From positions 1 through 45,120 of the forward strand of contig URJJ01000022.1 in the NCBI GenBank assembly GCA_900548185.1: a stretch of 45,120 bases of DNA, written 5' to 3'. The DNA comes from an uncultured Opitutales bacterium. GTDB lineage: Bacteria > Verrucomicrobiota > Verrucomicrobiia > Opitutales > Intestinicryptomonadaceae. Both the position numbers and the translations under genes were made by a program. The notes below the pieces were generated by a model. That model was not told the origin of the DNA. It searched no databases and saw nothing but the letters and a program-made list of their open reading frames with translations. Each line of letters begins with the position of its first letter. The stretch's first letter is position 1. This document shows, in pieces, positions 7,423 to 15,631 of the stretch.

Positions 7423-8910
7423 CTAATCAAGAAAAAGCGAATCCAGATACGTGTCCGCAAAAAACGGGGAGAGGTTCAAGTCTATGTTTTTAATTTTTCT
7501 GGACAGCCCGCAGGCGCCAGCCAAGGCAGAAGGGCTCAACGCGCACATGTAGGCCCCGCCGAGGGAGGAATTCCCGACATATCGCGGGGCGCGCGCAAAG
7601 CGCGGCAGAAGCCCGCATATGCAGGCGTTTTCGCAGTTTATGTTTTTCCCGAAACCTCCGGCCAGGAAAACCGCGTCCAAATCATCCGTCCCCGTCCCGG
7701 ACTCCTTAAGAAGCGTCACGATTGCAGCCCTCACCGCGGCCTTGGCCTTGAGGAGGTTCTCGACGTCGCGCTCGCTGACAAAGAGTTCGTCCGAAATAAA
7801 AAAAGCCCTGACGCCGTCCACCTTTTTAACCGGGCACATTTCGGCAAACCTCCCCGATTCCCCCAAGACACCGCCGCGCCTCGCCTCCGCCAAAAAATCC
7901 AGATAGGCCGAGCCGCATATGCCGGCGGGGGCGGCGCCGCCTATTGTTTCAAGGGCGACCTCGAAGCCTCTTCCAATGCGCAGCGAAGAAACCGCCCCGC
8001 GCGAGGCGCGCATTCCGCATGCAAGCCCGTAAGCCTCAAAGGCGGGCCCGGCCGCTGCGCTTGCCGAATAGAATGAATCCCCCTTTTTCAGCACAATCTC
8101 GCCGTTTGTGCCCATGTCGACAAAAAGGCAGTTTTCGCCGGCATTTTCAATGCCCACGGCCATTAGGCCGGCGACGATGTCCGCCCCTATGAAGGCCGAA
8201 GCCGAAGGAAGGGTGCAAATCCGGAATTCGGAAAGCGATTCAAACAGGCCTTTCGATGAAAAATCTCTCGTTTCCAGAAAGGCCGGCTCAAAGGGGTATT
8301 TCCCCATTCCGGAGGCGTCTTCGCCGCAAAGGAAATGCAGCATTGCGGTGTTGCCGCTTATGGCGGCCTTTGAAAACCTGCCGTCCCATGGCAAAAGAAG
8401 CTCCTCCAGGGTCTTTAGAATCTCCTTTTGCATTGATAAGTTTGTGGGCTTCCCGTCCAGCCTTATGCGGTCCGGAACATTGTCGGCAAATTTTGCCTGT
8501 CCGTTTACCGCGCTTGCGGAATCGAGCACCCTCCCGTCGCCGTTGGAAAAAAGCGACGCTGCGACCGTCGTTGTGCCTATGTCCACCGCAACCGAGCATC
8601 CCCGGGTTTTCAGGGCCTCAAACGGGGCAAGGATTTCAAAGGACTTTTCCACACTTGCGGCCGCCTCCACGGACCTCGGCTCAACGATTACCGCAAGCGA
8701 CCCGCTCAAAATTATGCTCTTGCAGGAGCGCACAGTCTCGCCGGGATGCCTCACTCGCGAGGCTTCCGCAACCCTGCCGCGCAAAAGCTTCACGGCACAG
8801 CCCCCGCACGCGCCGCGTTTGCCGCACGGGGAATGCAGGCCGACCCCCGCCTTTTCGCGAATCGCGTCAAACAGGTTTAAGCCTTCGCAGTCTTTGAGTT
8901 CAACTAGCAT
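7423..8910 (-). CDS. RamA-like corrinoid-activation protein: 2Fe-2S ferredoxin plus ASKHA (DUF4445) domain
   Basis: About 495 residues. The N-terminal ~75 residues are a plant-type [2Fe-2S] ferredoxin with C29-x5-C35-x2-C38 and C63. The rest is an ASKHA-type ATPase domain starting with VAVDIGTTTVAASLF (phosphate loop) and containing FVDMGTNGEIVL and FLAGGFGKNI. Such proteins use ATP to reduce inactive Co(II) corrinoid back to Co(I) in methyltransferase systems. At about 495 residues it is shorter than many family members (about 600). ATG 8908-8910 overlaps the end of the DUF1638 gene by 11 nt; a TTG at 8916 is possible. It is last in the operon corrinoid protein / DUF1638 / RamA-like, which fits its job exactly. 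Confidence 0.92.
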   Translation of the reverse strand: MLVELKDCEGLNLFDAIREKAGVGLHSPCGKRGACGGCAVKLLRGRVAEASRVRHPGETVRSCKSIILSGSLAVIVEPRSVEAAASVEKSFEILAPFEALKTRGCSVAVDIGTTTVAASLFSNGDGRVLDSASAVNGQAKFADNVPDRIRLDGKPTNLSMQKEILKTLEELLLPWDGRFSKAAISGNTAMLHFLCGEDASGMGKYPFEPAFLETRDFSSKGLFESLSEFRICTLPSASAFIGADIVAGLMAVGIENAGENCLFVDMGTNGEIVLKKGDSFYSASAAAGPAFEAYGLACGMRASRGAVSSLRIGRGFEVALETIGGAAPAGICGSAYLDFLAEARRGGVLGESGRFAEMCPVKKVDGVRAFFISDELFVSERDVENLLKAKAAVRAAIVTLLKESGTGTDDLDAVFLAGGFGKNINCENACICGLLPRFARAPRYVGNSSLGGAYMCALSPSALAGACGLSRKIKNIDLNLSPFFADTYLDSLFLD

Positions 8911-9634
8911 CCCCAAAATCCAGTATGCCTTTTCCCGCAGCGGCCCTCACCGATTTTCCCCGGGGCACAACCAGAAAGCGCCCATCCCACTCCGCGCGGA
9001 GGGCGGCCTTGAAAAATCGGTCGTCGGACTCTATTTTGCGGAATCCCCAGCCCATAAATTCCGCATGCCCCGCGCATTGGGCCTCGCACTTCGGGCATGG
9101 CAAAAACTCCGCGTAAAAATATGTGTCATACTCCTTGAACTGCTCAAAGAAGGCGTCGGAAAGCTCTTCCAGGATTTCCGGGTCGCCCGAGTATTTCTTC
9201 GAGTAGGACTCCATGTGGCTGTCATGCAAAGCCTTCGATGCCAGGAGGCCCCCGTCTATCCATCCAGGGCTAGCAAAATACGCGCGGGGGCAGTCCCTTT
9301 TCAGCTTTTCATAGGCTTCGGCCCCGCCCAAAAACATTGAGAGGCAGTCGTGCATGCGCGGAAGGACCAGGGCGCATGACGGCGACGAAAGCCCCAAAAC
9401 CGCGTTCCCGCACAATCCGCACAGTAAAAGTATGCTCTCCGGAGCAGTTTTGGAGGCGGTGTCGTCTATCATTTTTTGAAGCTGCGCCCTCATCTTCAAC
9501 GGCTCAAGGTGGAGGCCTATTTCAAAAAAATCCACGCTGAGCGGCGGACGCTCAAGGTCCGGCAGATACGCTTCAATCTCGCGCCTGAAAACGGAGCAGG
9601 AGATTATGCTGAAACCTGGCGCATGCGGGCGCAT
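8900..9634 (-). CDS. DUF1638 family protein
   Basis: About 244 residues, matching DUF1638 with LPRMHDCLSMFLGG (family RxHDCxxxxLG motif) and LLLCGLCGNAVLGL. The family has no settled enzymatic role but recurs beside corrinoid proteins and URO-D-type methyltransferases, as here. A cysteine cluster near the C-terminal third (PCPKCEAQC) could bind metal. The gene overlaps the corrinoid-protein stop or follows within a few bases, depending on the start (TTG 9643 or ATG 9634; I use the ATG). It overlaps the RamA-like gene by 11 nt. It should act in the corrinoid cycle, perhaps as accessory or methyl acceptor-side factor; that is inference. Confidence 0.87.
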   Translation of the reverse strand: MRPHAPGFSIISCSVFRREIEAYLPDLERPPLSVDFFEIGLHLEPLKMRAQLQKMIDDTASKTAPESILLLCGLCGNAVLGLSSPSCALVLPRMHDCLSMFLGGAEAYEKLKRDCPRAYFASPGWIDGGLLASKALHDSHMESYSKKYSGDPEILEELSDAFFEQFKEYDTYFYAEFLPCPKCEAQCAGHAEFMGWGFRKIESDDRFFKAALRAEWDGRFLVVPRGKSVRAAAGKGILDFGDAS

Positions 9635-9639
9635 CGCAT

Positions 9640-10263
9640 TCAAGCCACGAGTTTTTTCGCAAGCTCGACGGCCGAGGATGCGTCCGCCGAATACCCGTCG
9701 GCGCCGATTTCATCGGCGTACTCCTGCGTGATTGGCGCCCCGCCTACCATTATCTTGACGGGAAGGCCGCGCTTTCTGACTTCATCGATGACAACTTTCA
9801 TATAATCCATGGTGGTGGTCAGAAGCGAGGACAGGCAGAGTATGTCCGCATCGTTATCCGCCACCGCATCCGCGAACGCCTGCGCCGAAACGTTTACGCC
9901 GAGGTCCACAACTTTGAAATTGGCGCCCTTTAGCATCATCGCCACAAGGTTCTTGCCTATGTCGTGCAGGTCGCCCTCGACCGTGCCGATAACGATGCTG
10001 CTGTCCGGCGCTATGCCCGCGGCCACCAATTCCGGCTCAAGTATTTCCATCGACGCCTTCATCGCCCTTGCCGCGATAAGCACTTCGGGGACAAAAATCT
10101 CGTTCGCCTTGAACCTGCGCCCGATATTGTCCATCGCCCCTATGAGGGATTCCAATATCCTGCCGGGCGCAGCGACACCCAAAAGCGATGCGGTAATCGC
10201 AGCCGCGTCCTTTCGTTTTCCGGATATTACCGAGAGCTCCAGTTGTTCCAGTTCCTTTTCCAT
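9640..10263 (-). CDS. Methyltransferase cognate corrinoid protein (MtaC/MtbC/MttC type)
   Basis: 207 residues. An N-terminal helical cap (about 1-85, with IGRRFKANEIFVPEVLIAARAM) is followed by a B12-binding Rossmann domain with the D98-L-H100-D-I-G103 motif, where His100 is the lower axial cobalt ligand. SLLTTTMDYM and MVGGAPIT are the next conserved loops. It carries the methyl group as methyl-cobalamin between two methyltransferases. The start ATG 10261-10263 has GGAG seven bases upstream; the long upstream extension in the same frame is GC-rich non-coding sequence. It is first gene of the operon with DUF1638 and the RamA-like reactivase, and divergent from a GntR-type regulator. Confidence 0.95.
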   Translation of the reverse strand: MEKELEQLELSVISGKRKDAAAITASLLGVAAPGRILESLIGAMDNIGRRFKANEIFVPEVLIAARAMKASMEILEPELVAAGIAPDSSIVIGTVEGDLHDIGKNLVAMMLKGANFKVVDLGVNVSAQAFADAVADNDADILCLSSLLTTTMDYMKVVIDEVRKRGLPVKIMVGGAPITQEYADEIGADGYSADASSAVELAKKLVA

Positions 10264-10505
10264 GTTTGTCTCCGTTTTCCGCGTCATGCGGCGCATGTTT
10301 GCATGTTTTTTATATGTGTTCCAAGTTTTTCCGGGCGGGCCGGGGCGGGGTGCCGCTTCCGGCGGCCGCGGGCGAAAACCCGGCGGCGCTTGCTGCGGCC
10401 CCCCTCCGCCCACGGAGCGCAAAGCCGCAAAAGAAGCTGCGGAATCGCACTCCAGCCCGGCAAGCGGCGGGCCCGCGCTTCAAGCGCGCCTTTTTTCGTC
10501 CGAAC

Positions 10506-10534
10506 TTAACTAAACTTAACTTATATAATGTCAA
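10506..10534 (-). promoter_or_regulatory. Candidate promoter and repeat operator of the corrinoid operon
   Basis: On the minus strand a perfect TTGACA (10534 to 10529) is followed by a weak -10 (TAGTTA at 10512 to 10507). The spacer and -10 are made of tandem AACTTAACTA / AACTTAACTT repeats (10503-10522), with a further AAACTTAA at 10562-10569. Repeats over a promoter next to a divergent regulator suggest they are its binding sites. Confidence 0.45.
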
Positions 10535-10573
10535 GCGTTTTTTCCCGAAAAAATCCGCCGCAAACTTAATGCG

Positions 10574-10604
10574 TTGACATTGAATAAAATTACCCAAATA
10601 TACT
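10574..10604 (+). promoter_or_regulatory. Candidate promoter of the GntR-type regulator gene
   Basis: TTGACA at 10574-10579 and TATACT at 10599-10604, spacer 19, about 36 nt before the ATG at 10641. An AAACTTAA repeat just upstream (10562-10569) could allow autoregulation. Confidence 0.45.
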
Positions 10605-10640
10605 GAAACTGTGCGATAAAGAATTTTATATCCACACAAA

Positions 10641-11678
10641 ATGGACTTCAAAACAGAAAAACTTTTTAAGGCGCTCGACGCCAGAATCGTAAAAACCCAA
10701 GCATCAAAATCCGCCGAAATAGCGTCTTTTTACATCGACACGATAAATTCCGGAACCCTCCAAAAAGGCGAAAAGCTGCCCTCCATAAACGAAACGGCGC
10801 ACTCCTGCAACATTGCCTGCGAGACGGTCAGGCGCGCCTATGCCGAGCTCAAGGCCAAGGGCCTCCTCACAGCCAGGCAGGGGAAGGCATTTTTCGTGGC
10901 GAAGTCGGCTTACAGGGAGAAGCCGAACGTATTCCTCATGTTCGACTCCGTCCACAACCCCTACAAAAGCCTCATATACCGCGGGATTCTGGACGGCGTG
11001 GGAAACGGGGCCACCCTTTATTTCTGCGCGCACGGCAGAAACGAAAACCTCTTCAAAACCCTGCTCAAAAACGCGCTCGGCAAATACGAATACTATGTGG
11101 TAATCCCGATGCGCGACAAGGCGCCGGTTGAAGCTCTCCGGAAGTTGAACCAAAAAAAGCTCATGCTTCTTGATATAGACGTCGATTTCAAGGCGAAGGC
11201 GTGCTCCAAAATAGTCCAAAACTTCGACGCGAACCTGATGCGAGCCCTCGACGGGCTGAAGCTTGAAAAGTACGAAGGCTGGGACTTCAGGTTTGTAAAC
11301 GCCAGAAAAAACGGGCACCCGTCCGAAATCGGGCCAACCCTTGAGGCGTTTTGCACAAAAAGGCGCCTGAATTTCCTCAAATGCGGCGAAGTGCTGGAAG
11401 GCGACATACGGCGCAACACCGTTTGGTTTGTCATAGAAGACTCAGACCTGGTAAAACTGATGAAAGCCTCCAAAAGAAAGGGCCTGAAGCTCAAGAGAGA
11501 CTATTCCGTACTTACCTATAACGACACCGACATGAAGCACATCATCGAAGGCGGCGTTTCAACAGTGTCCATAGACTTTTACGAAATGGGCTTAAAGACC
11601 GCAAAGCAAATTTTGAAATGGGACCCCGCCCTATCCGAAGTAATGGAAACCAGGCTCATCCCCGGAAACACAATATAA
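10641..11678 (+). CDS. GntR-type regulator with LacI/periplasmic-binding-protein-like sensor domain
   Basis: 345 residues. Residues about 20-90 form a GntR winged helix: SGTLQKGEKLPSINETAHSC, then ACETVRRAYAELKAKGLLTARQGKAFFV. The rest (about 95-345) looks like a PBP1/LacI-type ligand-binding domain, as in the AraR-like GntR group common in Verrucomicrobia and Lentisphaerae, which mostly sense sugars. ATG 10641 follows a plausible promoter at 10574-10604. It is divergent from the corrinoid operon and convergent with the xylanase gene. I expect it to control the corrinoid operon through the repeats at 10503-10522, but it could instead serve the glycosidase genes. Confidence 0.85.
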   Translation: MDFKTEKLFKALDARIVKTQASKSAEIASFYIDTINSGTLQKGEKLPSINETAHSCNIACETVRRAYAELKAKGLLTARQGKAFFVAKSAYREKPNVFLMFDSVHNPYKSLIYRGILDGVGNGATLYFCAHGRNENLFKTLLKNALGKYEYYVVIPMRDKAPVEALRKLNQKKLMLLDIDVDFKAKACSKIVQNFDANLMRALDGLKLEKYEGWDFRFVNARKNGHPSEIGPTLEAFCTKRRLNFLKCGEVLEGDIRRNTVWFVIEDSDLVKLMKASKRKGLKLKRDYSVLTYNDTDMKHIIEGGVSTVSIDFYEMGLKTAKQILKWDPALSEVMETRLIPGNTI

Positions 11679-11813
11679 GCCCCTTCCCGAACATCCGCAG
11701 GCCGCATGCATAAAGGGGGCATGCCATACGCCCCACCCCGGCGCAGGGAGGAGCGCGGCAGTCTGAACCGTGCGGCCGGACCCCTGCCAGGCGGGGGCGG
11801 CGCGCAAACGGCG

Positions 11814-12938
11814 TCAGCGTTTCGCGCCAAGAACCTCGTTCAGGAAAGGCTTGCGCTCCAGATTTCTGTCAAACAGAAGCGGATAGTCGGTGCGGCCGCG
11901 CACCGGCCAGTTGTTCAGCCACGAATCGCCGTCGGACACGCCCCAGGCGGTCACCCGCGTTATCTTGTCCGAATGCTTCAAAAAGAGCCTGAAGAAGTCC
12001 GCCATGCGGGCGTTCCATTTCCCGGACACTTCCGCCGGAAGAGATTCCGCATACGGGTTGAGCTCCTCGCGGTAGGCGGCGTTTGTAGATATTTCGGCCC
12101 CCGAAGCCACGAACGGAAGCACCGACATGTCCCACTCGGTTATCATGACCTTCACGCCTGCGGCGGCAAACGCCTCTATGCTCTTTTCAAACTCCCCTAT
12201 ATCGGGATGCCCCATGCCCATGTGGGACTGCATGCCCACGGCGTCGATTCGCAATCCCCGGGATTTGAGGTTTTTAATTATCTCAACCACCCTTTCGCGC
12301 TTCGCCTTCCCGTCCATGCCGTAGTCGTTATAGTAAAGCTCTGCGGACGGGTCGGCCTCGCGCGCATAGCGGAAAGCCAGATACAGGAACTCCTCGCCCA
12401 GTATCTCGTAGAATTTGCTCTTGCGCCAGGAGCCGTCCCACTCGATAGCTTCGTTTACGACATCCCACCCCTTGACTGCGCCCCTGTAGCGCCCCATGAC
12501 AGTCCGGATATGGTCGCGCATGCGCTTTTTGAGGGTCTGGGCGGAAACGTTGCGCCCCTCGGAATCCACGCAAAACCATTCGGGAAGTTGCGAATGCCAA
12601 ATCAGGGTGTGCCCGATTATCTTCATCCGCCCCTTCCTTCCGAGCTCGACAAACGCGTCGGCCGGGCCGAAATTGTAGCGGTTCTCCTCCGGGTGTATGG
12701 ACGCGGCCTTCATGCAGTTTTCCGCGACAACCGTGTTGAATTCGCGCATGGCAAGCTCCGCCGCCCGGCGGTCCGGCCCCGACACCTGCGCCTCGTTGAG
12801 GGCGGCGCCCACGAGGAACCTTCCCCTCAGCGCGTCCTTGAGCGGAATTTCGCGGGGCGCCGAAAACGCGCACCCGAAAGCCGACGCCGCAAGCAGCGCA
12901 AGCGTTATTTTCTTTCGACATGTTTTCATATGCTGCAT
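11814..12938 (-). CDS. Endo-1,4-beta-xylanase, glycoside hydrolase family 10, secreted
   Basis: 374 residues. A signal peptide occupies about the first 26 residues (basic KTCRKK, then LALLAASAFGCAFSA). The GH10 TIM barrel follows: ENCMKAASI, GHTLIWHSQLPEWF, and the catalytic acid/base E163 in WDVVNEAI and nucleophile E268 in MITEWDM. The 105-residue separation is right for the family. VTAWGVSDGDSWL near the C-terminus is also typical. ATG 12936-12938 has GGGGAT upstream; the longer frame to 13034 is not needed. It hydrolyses beta-1,4-xylan outside the cytoplasm, and no carbohydrate-binding module is present. It is followed upstream by the GH97 gene in the same direction, with a 258-bp gap. 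Confidence 0.95.
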   Translation of the reverse strand: MQHMKTCRKKITLALLAASAFGCAFSAPREIPLKDALRGRFLVGAALNEAQVSGPDRRAAELAMREFNTVVAENCMKAASIHPEENRYNFGPADAFVELGRKGRMKIIGHTLIWHSQLPEWFCVDSEGRNVSAQTLKKRMRDHIRTVMGRYRGAVKGWDVVNEAIEWDGSWRKSKFYEILGEEFLYLAFRYAREADPSAELYYNDYGMDGKAKRERVVEIIKNLKSRGLRIDAVGMQSHMGMGHPDIGEFEKSIEAFAAAGVKVMITEWDMSVLPFVASGAEISTNAAYREELNPYAESLPAEVSGKWNARMADFFRLFLKHSDKITRVTAWGVSDGDSWLNNWPVRGRTDYPLLFDRNLERKPFLNEVLGAKR

Positions 12939-13196
12939 TTTAATCCCCTTTCCACGGCCGCCCGCGGCAGGCGTCCGGGCGCGCATGTAAGCCGCAGATG
13001 CGGCCGCCGCGCAAAAATTTTCTGGCTCTCCCAATCAAATGTATGCCCGCAGCGAACGCCGCCGCATACGAAAGCCAAACCGGGGCGCCGCCGCGCGGGA
13101 CTTTGCACGGAGCGCAGATAAAAATAGCGCACCCGCCGTGCCGCCGTCAAGGCATCGCCCCGCATTCCCCGAAACGGGGCCGTTTTTTCATAGGAT

Positions 13197-15191
13197 TTAC
13201 GCATCGGCCTGGCCCGTTATCACGGCGCCGCCGTCCGGAAGCATCCTGAGGCGCACTTCGCCGGACTGCGGAACGCGGATTTCCGCCCTTTCGCACTCGC
13301 CATCCTTTCCGTCCCTGAAAACCGCGGCGGCCTTGCCCGCCAGCATGGGGAGCCTCACGGTTATTTCAAGCGTCTCCCGCCCCGCGTTGACGGCCGCCAC
13401 ATACCATTTTTCGCCGTGCCTGCGCGCGATTACGGCATACTTTCCGGGGTAGCCCGCCACAAACTGCGTATCGTCCCAAAGGGTGGGTATGCCCTTAAGG
13501 AAATCCATGCAGATTTTCGGCGCGTCTGAAAGGTTGTTGGGCGCGATTGCCACCGCCTGAAAGGGGGACTGGAAAAGTATCGGAACGGCGAGTTCAAAGG
13601 CGTCCGTAGTGCGGCGCACGCTGCCCCCGTCGTTGCCCCGATTGAGGCGCCTGTTCATGAAGCCCCCGCCGAACTCCATGGAGCCGAGCGAATTTCTTAT
13701 AAACGGGTGGAGGGCGGCGAAGCGGGACATCTCGTCGCAGGCCCACTGGCCGAAAACCAGGGCCTCGGACGCCACTACCGCCTCGCTTCCGACGTAATTC
13801 GGATACATGCGCTCCCATCCGCGCGGCATCGTGCACCCGTGGAAGTCCACCATCAGGCCGAAGTCGTCGGCGTCGCTCAGGATGGCCTCGTAGAGACGCA
13901 TCGTCTCCTGCTTGTCCCCCCCGAAGAAGTCGACCTTTATGCCTTTGACCCCGATTTTGCCGAGCCAGCGCATCTCGCGCTTGCGCTCCACCGGGTCTGA
14001 CATGATGCCGGTCGGGCTCTGCGTTATGTCGTTCCACCAGCCGGAGGAGCTGTACCACAAAAAGAGCCCCACGTTTTTCTTGGCCGCGTATCCGGCGAGC
14101 TCCTCCATCCTTTCGCGGCCGATATTCCTGTCCCAGTAGTTGTCGATGAGAACGTACTCGTAGCCCATTTCCGAAGCCAGGTCTATGAACTTCACCTGGT
14201 CTTTGAAATTGATGCTCGAATCCTGCCAGAGTATCCAGCTCCATGTGGAGCGGCCGGGGCGGTAGCTGTGAGCAGAGCTGAAGCGCGGACGGACGAGGTC
14301 CCAGGCGACCGTTGTCTCGACAATCGGCTTGAGGGTGTCGCCGACAGTTACGGTGCGCCACGGGGTCCGGGCCGGAAGCGCCATTGCAGGCTCTGCCGTG
14401 CCGTTTGAATTGTTTTCCGATGGGAGCGGGAATTCTATCTTAAAGAGGCCGTCCTTCCCCCCCTCGCCCAGCCGGGAGCCGCAATAGCCGCCCCCCACGC
14501 CCGTCTCGCCCACGAGCGCCCAGCCGCCGCCCACCCTGAATAGCGCCGGGAATACGAATCCGGCCCCGTTCGCAGACGGGGTTCCAAGCGGGCGGTCCGT
14601 CCAGTACGGGGTTTCGTAGCTCGGGGCCGTCCGCTTCCATCCCGTCATGGGGGCCATTTGGGACGAGAGGAATGTGGTTGTCCCTTCGGGGAAGTCAAAT
14701 CCGGTGGCCTCGCTTTTTATGCGGATGCACGCCCTGTCTTCGGGGCGTGGAATGGCGTAGCAAAGCCCCAAGTCGTTGTCCCCGGCGCGAAGAACAACGT
14801 CCATGAGCCGCCCGTCCGCGTTTGCGAATGTGCATGTGAGCTCGTTTGCCCGGTGCCGGACTTTCGAGCGCTTTATGCGGTCCAGAGTGTAGGTCTCATC
14901 AATCTCGGAAGTTTTCGCCCCCTTGAAAACCAGGCCGGACGAGAAGTCGCCCATGTCGGAGTCGAAGCCAAGCGGCGACTTTTCGAGCATGGTCCTGCCC
15001 CCGTATGTCAGGCTGTAAAACGGCCTCCCCTCCTCCAGCCATACGGCCGCCTTAAGCTTCCCGTCGGGGCCCGAGACCTCGGCCTCCGCCCCGTGCATGC
15101 ATGGCATAAGAAATGCCGCGACGGCTGCGGCAAAGAGCGCCCGGGCGCGGTTAAAGGGCGCCGCAAGCGGCTTTAATATGCAGTTTTCCAT
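13197..15191 (-). CDS. Glycoside hydrolase family 97 (alpha-glucosidase/alpha-galactosidase type), secreted
   Basis: 664 residues. A signal sequence lies in about residues 10-35 (RARALFAAAVAAFLMPCMHGAEA). The N-terminal GH97 beta-sandwich is followed by the barrel: WSWILWQDSS, YVLIDNYWD, GLFLWYSSSGWWND, GIKVDFFGGDKQE, LMVDFHGCTMPRGWERMYPN and EA(V/L) segments. All are typical of SusB-related GH97 enzymes, which remove alpha-linked glucose or galactose. The Asp in GIKVDFF is at the place used as nucleophile by retaining members, hinting at the retaining (galactosidase-like) type; this is tentative. ATG 15189-15191 has a perfect AGGAGG eight bases upstream. The GC-rich upstream extension is not coding. 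It is in line with the GH10 gene. Confidence 0.93.
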   Translation of the reverse strand: MENCILKPLAAPFNRARALFAAAVAAFLMPCMHGAEAEVSGPDGKLKAAVWLEEGRPFYSLTYGGRTMLEKSPLGFDSDMGDFSSGLVFKGAKTSEIDETYTLDRIKRSKVRHRANELTCTFANADGRLMDVVLRAGDNDLGLCYAIPRPEDRACIRIKSEATGFDFPEGTTTFLSSQMAPMTGWKRTAPSYETPYWTDRPLGTPSANGAGFVFPALFRVGGGWALVGETGVGGGYCGSRLGEGGKDGLFKIEFPLPSENNSNGTAEPAMALPARTPWRTVTVGDTLKPIVETTVAWDLVRPRFSSAHSYRPGRSTWSWILWQDSSINFKDQVKFIDLASEMGYEYVLIDNYWDRNIGRERMEELAGYAAKKNVGLFLWYSSSGWWNDITQSPTGIMSDPVERKREMRWLGKIGVKGIKVDFFGGDKQETMRLYEAILSDADDFGLMVDFHGCTMPRGWERMYPNYVGSEAVVASEALVFGQWACDEMSRFAALHPFIRNSLGSMEFGGGFMNRRLNRGNDGGSVRRTTDAFELAVPILFQSPFQAVAIAPNNLSDAPKICMDFLKGIPTLWDDTQFVAGYPGKYAVIARRHGEKWYVAAVNAGRETLEITVRLPMLAGKAAAVFRDGKDGECERAEIRVPQSGEVRLRMLPDGGAVITGQADA

Positions 15192-15631
15192 GCGAATTCC
15201 TCCTGTGTGATGCGTGTGTAAAAATTGAAAAGAAAGGGAATTTGACGGCGCCGGAACGCGCTCGCAAAACGCGCCAAATTCCCGCCAACCCGCGCTCGCC
15301 GGAAGTCCAAAGCGGCGCAGGGGGCGGAAAGGGGCGCCGAATGCAGAGCGCGGCCGGAAGCCGCCTTTCACCCTTTTCCCAACGTCCCCGGGACGCCTCC
15401 GGCAGGCGGATGCGCACCCGGGAAGAAAGCTGAAAATTTCCCTTAAAAATACTGGCGAGCCCACACAGCCCCGGAATCCGAAAAGCTCCAGAATCCCGCC
15501 CCCCGCGCGATGCGGCTCGCAGGATGCGGGGGGCAAAACTTTTAAGGCGGTGTCGCGGGAGGGCAGCCATATTCATATTTTCCGAATTTCCATGAAAAGC
15601 GCGCCATGCCGAAAGCCTGCGCCTGCAAAGC
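15192..15631. other. Intergenic region, nothing recognised
   Basis: About 440 bp between the GH97 start and the stop of the PEP-CTERM gene. It is mostly GC-rich without a supported gene, tRNA or strong terminator. The promoter of the GH97 gene should lie here but I see no clear -35/-10 pair. Confidence 0.4.

Larger units (their letters stand above)
10264..10640. other. Divergent promoter region between corrinoid operon and GntR-type gene
   Basis: The proximal ~230 bp (10264-10500) is very GC-rich and shows nothing recognisable. The distal part (10501-10640) is AT-rich and carries promoters for both directions and short direct repeats of AACTTAACT. Confidence 0.55.

Noticed and set aside
11706..13121. 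471-residue plus-strand ORF
   Set aside because: It lies antisense to the GH10 gene, which has a signal peptide, both catalytic Glu and an SD. The plus-strand translation is Arg/Pro/His-rich with no family features: a GC-driven shadow.
13140..13196. Hairpin CCCCGAAACGGGG followed by T6 as terminator of the GH97 gene
   Set aside because: The T-run is on the plus-strand side, while the gene is on the minus strand, and no plus-strand gene ends there.
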